From the NCBI GenBank assembly GCA_001557505.1, contig LSAX01000009.1:1240001-1304000 (forward strand): a stretch of 64,000 nucleotides of DNA. Direction: 5' to 3'. Below the pieces are notes generated by a model. It saw nothing but the letters and a program-made list of their open reading frames with translations. It made no database searches and was not told the DNA's origin. Origin of the DNA: Reticulascus tulasneorum. Its lineage: Eukaryota; Ascomycota; Sordariomycetes; Glomerellales; Reticulascaceae. Shown here one piece after another: positions 1 through 10,894 of the stretch. Position numbers and translations under genes: made by a program. Position 1 is the first letter of the stretch, and the number at the start of each line of letters is the position of its first letter.

Positions 1-351
1 CGTAAACCGAGCGTCCATTGTCATATCGTCATCTTTTTCTAAGCTGAAATTGGTCGGCTTTCTTGAAGATGACAACGTCTTCCACGCTTCGACAATGGAC
101 TGTCTGCCTTTCAGGGTACGCTTGTCAAATGTCAGCGTCAAGCTGTCCCTCCAAAAGCAGTCGTCAGAGAAGAGTTCGCCGAAAGCATCCCAGTCCGCTC
201 CCTGGATTGCATCCTCGAACTGTTTGAGAAATGCAGACGCTTCCTTTCCAGCATCGATGTTGTCCTCCCCCTCGAAAACTGGCACAGAAGGGATTCCCGA
301 TGCCAAGTCTTTGACGGGAACGCGGCGTCGTTTCTGGGTGTCGATAGCCAT
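1..351 (-). CDS. Flavin-containing monooxygenase-like protein, N-terminal part only
   Basis: Reading the minus strand from the ATG at 351-349 gives an uninterrupted frame of 117 codons that runs off the left window edge. After a basic start (MAIDTQKRRRVPVKD), residues about 40-110 look like the NTF2/SnoaL-like module found at the front of many fungal FAD-dependent monooxygenases. The key patterns are an F-x-x-A-I stretch, then DWDAFGELFSDDCFWRDSLT and a following K-R-T-x-x-G. In that family the FAD and NADPH Rossmann folds come next and the full protein is about 600 residues, but they would lie outside this window, so the catalytic function is inferred. A TATA-like element sits about 70 bp upstream. 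The neighbouring NmrA-like reductase is on the same strand, which could hint at a small metabolic group, but this is weak. Confidence 0.7.
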   Translation of the reverse strand, partial: MAIDTQKRRRVPVKDLASGIPSVPVFEGEDNIDAGKEASAFLKQFEDAIQGADWDAFGELFSDDCFWRDSLTLTFDKRTLKGRQSIVEAWKTLSSSRKPTNFSLEKDDDMTMDARFT

Positions 352-1482
352 GGTTGAGTCTACAGTTGTCAAAGATGGATTTCAATCATCGGGATTCTGC
401 CCAACTGTGCACTGGCCATTATATATATAAATGGGGCAATCCAATTGCCAAGTGGTTCAACGTGGTAATGTGTACATCATAACTTCAAAAGCAGCATAAC
501 CTTGTAACACCGCCGAATCCTGCAGGATCACGCGCAATCCAATCAGCAACGCGCCGGCCAACCAAAAGTATTGTTCGGTTATACGAGGGAATTGAATGCT
601 TGAGGGTTCTCGCTACGGTAGACGACAGTCGAGTAGAAACATCGTAAGCATTTGCGATAGAACCTGCCTATGGTAGGCAGACTATAGAAAGCTTTGGAGA
701 ACTCCAATGCCCGAGTTCTTAAGCGGTAATAGGAACGAAAGACTCGATAGCGTAACAAAAGTACCGACAGGTTAACCCTTAATCACACAGCCTGCAACAG
801 GCCTTGTCTTCAAACCCTTGCGTCGGATGTTCTCAGAGCCGTCGGCCAGGTCTCTTTAGGTGGCTCCTCCCGGAAACGAAAGATGTCCAGACCGAAATTC
901 CGAGCTACTGTATCTCCGAGCTAGGCTTCAGCGCTAGCAGAGGGGACATTAGACATGAGGAGTCAAGCTTGGTTCCAGGTTTTAGAGACGACCGATGGAT
1001 CAGTTAATATAACGGACGACTCCTATTTCGGGTAGCGACGAGGCACAGTGCTGGTATCCCACGATTTTATATCATTTGACTCCTCTTGTGAGTCGGAACA
1101 GCCGGATATCGTCAGACTTGATCCAGGCTTGGCATGAGAGCTACAGGTTGAATCTATGGAACTGCCTCTTCAGAGATTTCCATTCTATGGAGCCGCTGGA
1201 TCTGGAACCAGTCAAGCATGACCCGGAGATGTGGTAAGCTATCGGATAATTACGAAGGAGTTTCCAAGACGGAAGATAGTCAGCGAGTGGCACAAGACCG
1301 GGGCCTGACGTATGGCTATGGCCAGCAGTTAATTACAGATCAATGGCATTTAAATACTGTGTGACTTTGTCTGAATTTAGTATATTATACTATAGAGTGC
1401 GTAATGTAACTATTTAATCTTGATATCTAATGCAATTTTTCTTGGATGAGCCGTTGCTGCTGCTCTTCCGGTCTAGCTGCGA
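352..1482. other. Intergenic region without recognisable gene
   Basis: The first ~100 bp are the promoter of the leftward monooxygenase-like gene. The rest is the 3' side of the NmrA-like gene at 1483. It holds only short open frames with no protein-like pattern, and the last ~150 bp (about 1330-1450) are AT-rich, as expected of a 3' untranslated or terminator region. Confidence 0.6.
418..432 (-). promoter_or_regulatory. Candidate TATA box for the monooxygenase-like gene
   Basis: On the minus strand a run of alternating T and A (TTTATATATATAA) lies about 70-80 bp before the ATG at 351, with ATTGG (inverted CCAAT) motifs just upstream of it near 440-452. Position and composition fit a core promoter. 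No transcript data support it. Confidence 0.45.
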
Positions 1483-2403
1483 CTATGTCCTTTGACGCGG
1501 ATCTGGCATCTCCTGGATGAACTTGTCCACATCCACCAACTTAATATCCCGTTGGTAGTTTAGAGTCTTCGATAGCCCCCAAGACACGCCGCGTCCTGAG
1601 CCAAAAACTACTTGATACTTCTTCATCGTGTTATCTGGGTCATTTTCCAGTTCTTTTTGAAGGTGCGAGACATTCCACTCCTCCCTCTTGAACTGAGTCT
1701 TGAACCGTGCAGAAATGAGATCGGCAAATCGACAATACGAGATTGTGTCGCCGGCAATAAACACAACTTGGGTCGCGATACCCTCCGGCTTGAATGCCAC
1801 TTCGGCAGTCATCAGAGCAATGTCTGTGGGTGATGTGGCGGTAACCTCTGTGTCCCAACTGCCCAGCGCCCGAACTATTCCGTTCTCGAAATCGACAATA
1901 CCGAAAGATGGAACGAAAAGAAAGCTTGTGAATATGCCGGTGGAGATGATGATCCAGTTCGTTTTGCTCTGAGCACGCAGGATCTTTCGAATCTCTACTT
2001 GCTCAGCAAAAAGCCCGCCACCAGCCTCGGGACCAATGATGTCGTAGTCAACCCCGAACTGCCAAGGGAAGTATCTTGGAACTTTGGCTTCCAGAGCAGC
2101 CTTGGCAAGATTCAGTTGTGTTCCCTTTGGAAGTTCCATCCCGCCACATGAGATGACTGTGTCGAACTTTGCAAAGGTACCGGCGAGTTGGGAGACTGAT
2201 TGCTGAACAACGTCGCCGGGCTCAATGAGGACACCGAGACGTTTGAGGTGGTTGACACTCTGCCGTTTGGTGGCATCCTGAGAGTTGATGGTCGCTGGCC
2301 GAAGAAGGACAGAGATCGGAGTGCCTTGACGGGCAGGATGCTTCACCAAGGCTTCGAGCATGGCCGTACCTAACTCGCCGGCCCCAATAACAAGAACCGA
2401 CAT
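1483..2403 (-). CDS. NmrA-like / isoflavone-reductase-like NAD(P)-binding protein
   Basis: This is a single-exon gene of 306 codons. The protein opens with a beta strand and the dinucleotide-binding loop G-A-G-E-L-G at residues 7-12, the typical start of the NmrA/isoflavone-reductase branch of atypical short-chain dehydrogenases. A second signature is PRYFPWQFGVDYD around residues 110-122, matching the F-x-P-S/W-x-F-G segment of that family. Length (about 300) is normal. Members reduce aromatic alcohols or small phenolics, or act as redox sensors such as NmrA; the substrate here cannot be told. The ATG at 2403 is the first in frame and sits right before the Rossmann strand, so the start is secure. 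Expected location is the cytosol. Confidence 0.85.
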   Translation of the reverse strand: MSVLVIGAGELGTAMLEALVKHPARQGTPISVLLRPATINSQDATKRQSVNHLKRLGVLIEPGDVVQQSVSQLAGTFAKFDTVISCGGMELPKGTQLNLAKAALEAKVPRYFPWQFGVDYDIIGPEAGGGLFAEQVEIRKILRAQSKTNWIIISTGIFTSFLFVPSFGIVDFENGIVRALGSWDTEVTATSPTDIALMTAEVAFKPEGIATQVVFIAGDTISYCRFADLISARFKTQFKREEWNVSHLQKELENDPDNTMKKYQVVFGSGRGVSWGLSKTLNYQRDIKLVDVDKFIQEMPDPRQRT

Positions 2404-3493
2404 GCTTATGATGATGATAGACTCGGAGAAACTGATAGATGAGAAAGCGACGTCGTTGAATTTGCCGCACGGAGTGTGTGAGAGGATAGTTGAGTTGTAA
2501 TTAGAGGTGTAGCCAAGTTATGGAGAAGGAATGCATTGGTATAATAGAAATTAGTACAGGATTATTGAGCTGCAGTCACTCTGACGTCACTCTGGTATCA
2601 AGAGGACTCGAGGTAAGTATCGATTCTACATGTATGATTTATTCAAATAGCTCACTGTTCACATGGTGGGTACTGGACTAGGAGCAATCCCTAGCATGTT
2701 CTGATGGTGTGATGCTGACAAAACCCGGGCCCAGAGGGTGCTCCGTGGCGGATGGGATCTGCGCAGCGCCGACCCCCGACACCCCACAGTGGAGTCAGTA
2801 GTGAACTGGAAGCCTTGTAGCGTCTCCATGGAAAATATGGATTAATACTGGAGGCAAACTCGAGCAACGTCACGACAGAGGTGCTCGTGAGAGGTGCTCA
2901 TAGATCGACAGGGGACCTGTATGCGTGGATGTCGAGGTGTAGCTCGTTATTAGAGCGCTTTGTAGAATGGTCGCTAGTCGAACTCGTGTAATGGCCGCTG
3001 GGCATTCAATAGGAGGTAAAGTTCTTTGCAGCCGATGGGCGAGTCTAACAATTGCTGCTGTGGCATGAATTAACTGCACACAGTGGACAACCCTCTACCA
3101 AAAAAAGAGAAGTTGCTAATGAGCTCTCATGACCGTCGTCCTATTAAACCCTAGCTGGAACATCCAGATTCCGTGATGCTAGTCAGTTATTATGTTCAGG
3201 GATAACTTAATGGACGGGCGGGCGGGAAGTTCAATGCGGGTTGGAAAATCATCACTTTCGAAAATGTTCCTTGTTACGGTGTTCCCCTTGGCGGCTGCCT
3301 GACAGCTGCCCCGCCTGCGCGAGCACAGACCTCCCTGCACATGCCACGCTTCCAAGGTCAGAGCTGTCGTGTTCTCAAAAACTCCATAGCAATCTCGAAC
3401 ATTCGACCTCCGACGCCTGCAAAGAGCCTCTAGCTCACAAACCACCCATTCACTGGCCTTAACGAATACCTGCGAGCAACAAGGACTCACACA
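2404..3493. other. Intergenic region between divergent NmrA-like and YIP1 genes
   Basis: This is the divergent promoter region for the leftward reductase and the rightward YIP1 gene. Short open frames are present on both strands but none has family-like composition. An AAACCCTAG motif occurs near 3145-3153, resembling a telobox half-site. Nothing else stands out. Confidence 0.5.
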
Positions 3494-4618
3494 ATGTCAC
3501 AGCACTACGCCCCGGCGCCGCCAAACCAATTCGGCGCATCGGCGCAGAACCTCCAGTTTTACCCTTCGTCATATTCACCTGGCGTCCCAAGCCATGGAAC
3601 ACCCTCCCAGGCTGGCTACAACTACGGTGTGCCAGCAGGGTCCATAAGCTACGCCGGTCTTGGAGGTCCTGGGGCATCGGGAACGAGCGGTCGTATCGGC
3701 GAACAAGGCGGCTTGCGGACGGGATGGCTAGCCGCCTTCTCGACAGAGGGCTACGAAAACGAGCCGCCTTTACTGGAAGAGCTGGGAGTAAACTTTGGGC
3801 ACATAAAGGCGAAGGTTAGCGTGTCTGTTTCCTGAAGGCTTAAGAAGTTATCACTCACACAGTTGGACAGACCCTCGCAGTCCTGAACCCGTTTGGCCGC
3901 ATCGACCGGCATATAATGGACGACTCCGACATGGCAGGGCCAATATTGTTCTTCTTTCTTTTCGGCACGTTCCTGCTATTTAGCGGCAAGGTTCACTTTG
4001 GATATATCTACGGCCTAGCCCTCATGGGCTCGATTGCGTTGCATACAATTCTCAGTCTGATGACCCCATCGTATACCCCGGATGGCGGACGAGCCTCTCC
4101 ATCCTCCCACTTGGCGCCAGGCTATTCCAACACCGGCTATCCTGGAGCGGACGACAGAGCCGGCCATCTTAGCAGCACGCTCACGTTCCCCCGAAGCGCT
4201 AGCGTGTTGGGATACTGCCTCTTGCCGCTTGTTATAACATCATTGCTAGGCATTGTGATGCCTCTGGACGGTATAGTCGGGTATCTACTTACCAGCCTGG
4301 CTATCTGCTGGTCAACGCTGAGTTCGAGTGCGATGTTCTGTGGTGAGTTGGCCTTTTTCATTTAATTCCGGATTCTTGGAAAGCTTTTGTGGAGGATGAT
4401 GCTGACTCCTTACCAGTGATCGGAAGGATGAATAGTGCACGTGGTCTAGTTGCGTACCCGGTGGTAAGTGACTTGCGGCTGCTTGATCTCTCTTTCTATT
4501 CATGTTCTAGGCAGCTAACAGACACACGAAGGCCTTGTTCTACGTTGGGTTCGGCATAATGTCCATATTCAGCAGTCGTGGAAGTGGAACTCTGGGTACG
4601 GCAGCTGGCCTGGCGTGA
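3494..4618 (+). CDS. YIP1: Yip1-family Golgi/ER membrane protein
   Basis: Exons 3494-3814, 3871-4342, 4417-4463 and 4532-4618 join in frame to a protein of 308 residues. The three introns are 56, 74 and 68 nt, the second with a GCTGAC branch site. The N-terminal ~80 residues are rich in P, Q, S, Y and G, as in Yip1. The conserved block EPPLLEELGVNFGHIKAK leads across the first intron into TLAVLNPFGRID and a DDSD motif. Four to five hydrophobic membrane segments follow, including GPILFFFLFGTFLLF and a final LFYVGFGIMSIFSS. Yip1 binds Ypt/Rab GTPases and acts in COPII vesicle formation and ER-to-Golgi transport. The match is strong across the whole length, and the tiny 47-nt third exon is needed to keep the frame. 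Confidence 0.9.
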
Positions 4619-6230
4619 AGAGACCGAGTTCCTGGCCCTCCGGGCTGTTCATGAGTCGACTCGATTCCGTGCGTATTGCAACCAACCATGACTCTGTGGG
4701 ATCTGGTAGATGGGGTTCTGTAGAAAGACTTGCGTTGAGGTAAAATGGGGCTCTGGCTTGGGCTTTCGTATTCAACCAGTGTAAAACAACTTAATGAAAC
4801 TCTAACCCCATTCTCCATGGCCGGCGCCAGTGCTCATGTTATCCTGCCAGCAGCACCATTTCGAAGACCAGGTTGACGAGGTTGAGCGCGGGACGACCCG
4901 TCGAGAGTTTTGAGGTGGTTGAGAGTCAAGTACTTCACGAAAGAGAGAAGAAGATGCATTTACTTCTCTTCAGTCAATTGTTGTATGGGCTGAGCATCAA
5001 ATCAAACCGGTTTCATTAATCTTTCGCCGCTAACTTCAGCCAAAACACCATATGCCACAGGTCTGCTCTCCGGGTTTGCGGCCAACGAACTGGCGAGGCA
5101 GCAAGGTCTGCAAAAGATGTGGCGATAGTTCATTGGGTAGCCAATAGAAGTCTGCTGAAGTGCCTGTCACGCTCGCCTCACGCGTGCGGGCTGAGGGGGA
5201 CGAAAGTGGTGGGCTGCCTACGATCGCCAGCCTATCCATTATGCAAGGCATCCATAGGCGAAAGCCAATTGTGGTGTTATCTCTCTCCCCAGCTTGGACA
5301 GTCGTATCCCATCCTTAGGCCTTGAGGAACTCTTCCAAAAAATCAGATAACAGACAAACGTTATTGATCAAGATGGGGCAACTTTTGTATGCAATTTACT
5401 TTCAGGTACAAATATGTTTTTCGAATCCATGGCGCGCTCCGTGGTTATTGCAGGTTCGTCAAACTTTTGTTGTTGCCGACCACCAATCCTGTGGTAACAG
5501 TATTTCTGGTCAGCCGTGTCAAGAGGCAATAGCTAGTTGTAAGCGGCATTGAGGATATGGGAGATCTCGAATTTTTTGACAAAGGTGCTTTTAGCCAGTA
5601 ATGACACAAGATGGCACCTCGCATCGTTGTGCAGTTTCTTCCACTGTTGATCCATCTGTTCTAGATGGTCTTGATCGACTTCTCTCCGCCCCAAAGCAGT
5701 GACATGCTCGGTGGTCCCGCCCCCTTACCTAAGCGTAAATTCAGGCATGTGAACCCCACCAGGCCTGCCCTGAATGGCGCGGCCAGAAACTGCCGCACAC
5801 AGCAAAGTCGTCGTGCGGCGCTCTTGGCAGTGAGATTGACAGCGCATTCCTCCGTCCCCATATGGATGGACGAGGTCGGATGCTAAAGCGGTACCGGGTA
5901 GGGGATCTGCAGAGCCAAACTTACCCGAAGATGCTCACTGGCCAGTCAAACTCCAGCGACTGAACCCCACGGCCGTTTCTAGACCCTCATCGACCGCCAC
6001 CCACTGCGTTCAACCTTCGGGGCGAGGCTGCGGTCGGAGATACCACAGGCAGCCACAGCAGAATTCATTCCTCTTTGACCCACCTCTCCCACTCCGTCGC
6101 CTTCTGCTCTCATTATCTTATTCGATTCTACAATTCCAACAATCGCCCAGCATCTCCCCGCCGAACCCATTCTGTGCCCCCTCGGTTTTGCAGCAACTAG
6201 TGCGGGATTCGCGGGGCGGGGGCGGCCACC
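4619..6230. other. Intergenic region, no recognisable gene
   Basis: The interval lies between the YIP1 stop and the TPR gene, both on the + strand. Open frames here are under 105 codons and look random on both strands. The last ~250 bp are pyrimidine-rich and end in a strong GCCACC context directly before the ATG at 6231, as expected of a 5' leader. Confidence 0.55.
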
Positions 6231-8234
6231 ATGCCGTCAATCAAGTCATGGAAAGCGGTGAGCAGGGAGACCGAGAAGCTCCCCATCATCACCCTTCTCG
6301 GCATTTCCGAGTTCCTCAAGCTGCGCGGGAAATGGAAGCTGGCACTCCGGGTCGGCCAAGTCGCCCTGGAGAGGGCGCGGGGCCAGGAATCCTTGATGGA
6401 GGGAATGGCGATGCTGAGTGTCGGCCATTCCTATCGCAACCAGACCCCGGCAAACTGGGACGCTGCGCAGGTCCACCTCGCCTCCGCCAAGGCGACAATA
6501 GAAAATCAGCCTCCGTCCCGGGACCAGACCTTCTATCTCATGCGCGCCGTCTTGCTTCTCGGCGACACCCTGGTGAGGCGAGAAGCACCCGGCGATCTGG
6601 CAGAGGCCGAGATCCTGGCTCAACTGTCTGAGCGGCTCCTGCAAACCTCCCGGGACGTGACGAAACTAACGAAAGGGCGCTGCTGGACCTTATTTACTGG
6701 CAGATGGGGTGAATTCTGCGTGCATTCTATGGTCGAGCTCGGCGAGATCTACTACTACACCAACCGCTGGGCTGAGGGCGAGAAGCTTCTCCGCGAGCTG
6801 GTCCCGACTCTGGTGAAGAGACGGGGAAAACGGCACGCAACCACTATCGAGGCCCAACGAGATTTGGCGAGCATGCTCGTCAACCAGGACAAGTATGAGG
6901 AAGCCGAGGTCGCCTATCGGATCGCCCGGGAATGGAACGAGAAAGTCCCGGTGTTTGGCCACGAGGAGAAGGCAGCCATTGACTACAACATCGCCTTGTG
7001 TCTCTCCGAGCGAGGCGACAACAAGGCGGCAAAGGAAGAGATTGCGAAGATGGATCTGCCCGCCGACCTACTACACTACGCCAATGGCGAGTGGACCCTC
7101 AAGCTGGCTCGCTTGACCCACGTCCGACTCAAAGAGTACGAGGAGGTCATCAGCCTTTGCCGGAGATTCCAGTTGGTCCTCGACGAGCACGTCACGAAGT
7201 ACGGGCCCACCCACCCCATCACGTTGCGCAATTTAGAAGACCACGTTCTAGCCCTCAAGGCCCTGCGGCGCTGGGACGAAGCAATCGTCGTCCTGCGAGA
7301 CATGTGCCGGCGAGAGGCGACCGACATCACGCGGACCGTAGAGGAAACACTTGAAACCCGATTCAATCTAGCCAATACCCTTCGGTATGCCGGCCAGTAC
7401 GAAGAAGCAGCTTACGAATATCGGAAATGCCTGGAGATCGAGCGCGCTGCCACAGATGAAGCCAGAGATGACGCCCAAGTCCGGAATCTGCTCAAGTATC
7501 TGGCGTATCTTTACGAACTCAGCGGGGACAAGACGAATGCTCTGATAGCATATTCGCAGCTGCAAAGAGAATACTGGGGCCGGCCGCGGCACGCTCGGAA
7601 CATCCTCAAGTATGAATGGTGCCGAGGCAAGATGTTCATGCTACAGGGGAGATGGGCCAATGCTGCCACAATGTTTCTCGGTGCTCTCTCAACAAGGAAG
7701 GCCGGATCGCCTGACACTTTAGCCATCCCTAGCGTACCCGTTACTGTAGTCCAGTCTCTGGACCCAGTAAGGCAAACTGGAGACACTGACGTCGCCGACG
7801 TCGCCGAGCTAGAGGTGCTACAGATACATGAGGTAGACACGACAACCGTAGTTGATGTTACAACAAATAAGGCAGCCATAGGTTTCCAGGTTGTAGTGCA
7901 AGAGGTGGATGATTTATCCGACAGCGAAGAGGCAGGCATGTCCTGGGACGCAGTTGACTGGTGGTGGGAGGTCATCACTGATGCTTTGGATGCCGTTAAG
8001 CGTGAAGAAGTCTTCCAGAGCCACATACCGCTCGACGAAGTCGATTCAGAAGTGGACGAAGACGAAGGTCTAGAGACCGTCGACAGTGCCCTGACGCAGG
8101 AGAGCGATTACCCTGTCGTGCCAATGGCGAATGAGTGGCGGCAGCCGCAGTTCCCGAAGTTGCCTGATTCATATGAGGAATTGGTGAAGCAGATCCGGAG
8201 GAGTGTGGAGGAGAACCGCCATTGGGACCCTTGA
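6231..8234 (+). CDS. Tetratricopeptide-repeat protein, function unknown
   Basis: This is a single-exon gene of 667 codons starting in a perfect GCCACCATG context. Residues about 10-480 are made of paired amphipathic helices with TPR hallmarks: repeated W/Y, L/A-G and P spacing. Examples are YYTNRWAEGEKLLRELVPTL, the NQDKYEEAEVAYRIA unit, LRRWDEAIVVLRDM and RYAGQYEEAAYEYRKCLEIE. The spacing is close to that of kinesin-light-chain-type TPRs found in fungal STAND proteins. From about residue 500 the protein changes to an acidic, V/D/E-rich low-complexity tail containing WDAVDWWWEVITDALDAV. I see no catalytic domain, signal peptide or membrane segment. It stands 5' of a HET gene and a NACHT gene on the same strand; a shared role is only inferred. 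Confidence 0.75.
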   Translation: MPSIKSWKAVSRETEKLPIITLLGISEFLKLRGKWKLALRVGQVALERARGQESLMEGMAMLSVGHSYRNQTPANWDAAQVHLASAKATIENQPPSRDQTFYLMRAVLLLGDTLVRREAPGDLAEAEILAQLSERLLQTSRDVTKLTKGRCWTLFTGRWGEFCVHSMVELGEIYYYTNRWAEGEKLLRELVPTLVKRRGKRHATTIEAQRDLASMLVNQDKYEEAEVAYRIAREWNEKVPVFGHEEKAAIDYNIALCLSERGDNKAAKEEIAKMDLPADLLHYANGEWTLKLARLTHVRLKEYEEVISLCRRFQLVLDEHVTKYGPTHPITLRNLEDHVLALKALRRWDEAIVVLRDMCRREATDITRTVEETLETRFNLANTLRYAGQYEEAAYEYRKCLEIERAATDEARDDAQVRNLLKYLAYLYELSGDKTNALIAYSQLQREYWGRPRHARNILKYEWCRGKMFMLQGRWANAATMFLGALSTRKAGSPDTLAIPSVPVTVVQSLDPVRQTGDTDVADVAELEVLQIHEVDTTTVVDVTTNKAAIGFQVVVQEVDDLSDSEEAGMSWDAVDWWWEVITDALDAVKREEVFQSHIPLDEVDSEVDEDEGLETVDSALTQESDYPVVPMANEWRQPQFPKLPDSYEELVKQIRRSVEENRHWDP

Positions 8235-8755
8235 TTGATTTGCATAGGCGTTTACTTTTTCTGATATTGGATTAGCTTGATACCATACAGTAATGATATG
8301 CCGGCATAGGGTTTGATGGGGAGCGGGACAACGGGTTCTTTTGTCCCCTACGCTTAGAATATCAAACATGACACCAGATTCCTTTCTCAAATCGAGTGGC
8401 CTATTGGGCACACAATTTACATCCTACTCGTTCACCCAACACCAGCTGCCTTATCATGAGAATGTGCCAGTCAGTGTATGCCAACGCTAGGCGGCGAAAT
8501 GGCGGCTGACAAGTGGGCTATGCCCATGCATATGCAAGCTGCAGCCTCATTTGGGTGCGAGGCTCCCAAGACCGATTTAAGTTGCTGTTCATCGTACGGC
8601 TGGGGTAGGGGATCTCTCTGCTTTCTACATATAGAAATCAGTCACAGTTCATTCCACGTTTCTGGCAAGACAAATAACAGAGAATAATTGACAATTTTCA
8701 ATTTGTTGGGGTCTATTCCTAGGTGCAGCTCGCCGAGCCTGGTGGGCGAGGCAGG
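8235..8755. other. Intergenic region upstream of the HET gene
   Basis: About 520 bp between two + strand genes. No open frame with protein-like character. A GTG codon at 8723 lies in frame with the HET gene but is not a plausible eukaryotic start. Confidence 0.5.
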
Positions 8756-10894
8756 ATGCGGCTTCTGAACACAAGCACAATCCAACTCGAGGAGTTTCTC
8801 CCAAACGAGGTTCCCACTTACGCCATCCTGTCCCATACTTGGGAGGATGGGGAGGTTTCCTTCCAAGATATCCAAGGCCCCGACGCCAATACGAAGGCCG
8901 GGCATGGCAAGATCACGCGGTTCTGCCAGATAGCTTATGACAACGGGTACGACTTCGTCTGGGTCGATACCTGCTGCATAGACAAATCTAGCAGCGCTGA
9001 GCTGTCCGAAGCCATTAACTCCATGTTTCAGTGGTACAAGAAGGCCGGTGTCTGCTACGCGTTCCTCTGCGACGTGCCGTCAGATACCACTTTTGATGCA
9101 AACTCCGCCTTTGCGAACAGCCGGTGGTTCACCCGAGGATGGACGCTGCAGGAGTTGATCGCTCCGAGAGAGGTCTACTTCTTCTCCCAGGATTGGACAT
9201 TTCTCGATAGCAAGCGTAACTTTTGCGAGTCTATCAGCGCGATCAGCGGGATCGAAGCCTCATATCTTCGAGGAGAGAAACTGAACGATGCGCCAGTGGC
9301 CGCGAGGATGTCATGGGCTGCCAAGCGGATCACGACACGAGAGGAAGACATCGCATACTGTCTGTTGGGAATATTCGACGTAAATATGGCGCTGCTGTAC
9401 GGAGAGGGAGCCAGTAGCGCCTTTTTCAGGCTGCAGCGCGAGGTGATGAGGATTAGCAACGACCAGTCCTTGTTTGCGTGGCACTCGCGCACAACTGCGA
9501 GGCAAGCCGCCTTGATTTTGAATAGCGGCAACTGGAATGGGAAAGACAGCGCACTAGCCGATTCCCCGCTTGATTTTGAAGGATGCGAAGATATCGTCTG
9601 TTGCGACCTACCTAGCGGCGACTCTTCATTCGCCATGACGAACAGAGGCATAAAAATCAGGCTGCCCATATGTTTCGCTTTCGAGGAGAGGGCGGGTGAG
9701 AATCAGTTGTTTGGGCTTCTAAGGTGTCGGCGCAGCTCAGACTTCTTTAATCTTCTGGCCATCCCCATCGATTTGGACAAGGGCGACACCCGTCGAGTCG
9801 GGACGTATGTACGCTCCATCCCGCAGACGCGGGCGGACAGGGCGCTGCGTATGAAGCTCTTTTTGGCAACACAACAATCCACGTGGGCGAACGAGCACAA
9901 CAAACGCTTTCTCAAAAACTCGTTCCTCATTCGAAGCCTGCCTCCTGGATATGCCATCACGAAATCCCACCCCGCCAACGCATGGGTTCCGAACTTGAAC
10001 ATCCTGAAGACGGAGCGAAGCTTTGATCTTGTGGATGCTCAGGATCCAGACTCGTATCTGCGGAAGAAGAAACACAGGATCGCCCTTCTCATCGAGAATC
10101 CGGATCAATCCAAGAGGTTTTGCGTGCTGTTCGACTTCAAGAACGGCCTACTTCATGATTCCATATTAACAAACTATCACATCATAGATGGCCCTCATGA
10201 TGACGAGACACTATCTAGCATTTCCGACAGAGAGCTCTTCACGGAAATTAGCCAAGCATATCGACTCATCCTCATCTTTTTCAGGGAATCCCTTCCCTTA
10301 GCTGTGAATCTCATAGCGCTATCAGTCATTGGTTTCTACACCGGGTACATCTCGGCTTGGGCATGCCTCCTTTCTGTATGCCTCTTCCTCTCACCATTCA
10401 CGACCCAACTCGTCCCGGAGATCTCAAGTATTCATACGGAGGGCGGTGTGCATTCGGTGCGGGTCGTCGAACAGCACATCTTCACGCAGGACATGTCTGT
10501 GGTTGATATCGCCATTGACCACTCCATACTGAAGAACTGGAAAGCGTTTACCAGCAGGGCGCATAGCCTTGCTCGGCCATCGGAGCTTCGAGATCCTCTG
10601 CTCTACGTCTTTGACACAACAAACGTCACGGTCCTGCTTTGCATGAATGTGGGCATTATGACCTCGATCCTCCTGGACGATCTCCATTCTCGTTTTTGGC
10701 CGACCATGACTGACGGTACATTTAAGTCAATGAACTTAGTCGCATACTTTGTTATACATCTGGCGGTGGCGTGGGGGTTGTTGTGCTGGGCCCTCTTTAC
10801 ACAACACTCACTCTTCTTCTCCTGCTGGATGCATGAAAGTAGCCAGGTAGTACTATCGGTACTGTGGATAAGTATCAGAGGTGTCAGAAGATGA
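8756..10894 (+). CDS. HET-domain protein with C-terminal transmembrane segments
   Basis: This is a single-exon gene of 712 codons from the ATG at 8756. The N-terminal ~230 residues are a textbook HET (heterokaryon incompatibility) domain: YAILSHTW at 22-29, then the FVWVDTCCIDKSSSAELSEA block near 74-93, then SRWFTRGWTLQELIAP. The conserved end ITTREEDIAYCLLGIFDVN and LLYGEG follow. HET domains trigger programmed cell death after fusion of unlike strains. Unusually, the C-terminal third has hydrophobic segments at about 515-550, 622-640 and 658-690, suggesting membrane anchoring. The C-terminal residues are uncertain because a GT-AG pair near 10847-10887 could change the last few codons. A TPR gene precedes it and a NACHT gene follows, all on the + strand. 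Confidence 0.88.
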   Translation: MRLLNTSTIQLEEFLPNEVPTYAILSHTWEDGEVSFQDIQGPDANTKAGHGKITRFCQIAYDNGYDFVWVDTCCIDKSSSAELSEAINSMFQWYKKAGVCYAFLCDVPSDTTFDANSAFANSRWFTRGWTLQELIAPREVYFFSQDWTFLDSKRNFCESISAISGIEASYLRGEKLNDAPVAARMSWAAKRITTREEDIAYCLLGIFDVNMALLYGEGASSAFFRLQREVMRISNDQSLFAWHSRTTARQAALILNSGNWNGKDSALADSPLDFEGCEDIVCCDLPSGDSSFAMTNRGIKIRLPICFAFEERAGENQLFGLLRCRRSSDFFNLLAIPIDLDKGDTRRVGTYVRSIPQTRADRALRMKLFLATQQSTWANEHNKRFLKNSFLIRSLPPGYAITKSHPANAWVPNLNILKTERSFDLVDAQDPDSYLRKKKHRIALLIENPDQSKRFCVLFDFKNGLLHDSILTNYHIIDGPHDDETLSSISDRELFTEISQAYRLILIFFRESLPLAVNLIALSVIGFYTGYISAWACLLSVCLFLSPFTTQLVPEISSIHTEGGVHSVRVVEQHIFTQDMSVVDIAIDHSILKNWKAFTSRAHSLARPSELRDPLLYVFDTTNVTVLLCMNVGIMTSILLDDLHSRFWPTMTDGTFKSMNLVAYFVIHLAVAWGLLCWALFTQHSLFFSCWMHESSQVVLSVLWISIRGVRR

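Noticed and set aside
6188..6631. 147-codon + strand frame overlapping the start of the TPR gene
   Set aside because: Another frame of a GC-rich coding region; the TPR frame has the Kozak ATG and the domain.
8723..8755. N-terminal extension of the HET protein from a GTG codon
   Set aside because: Nuclear eukaryotic genes rarely start at GTG, and the HET domain begins naturally at the ATG 8756.
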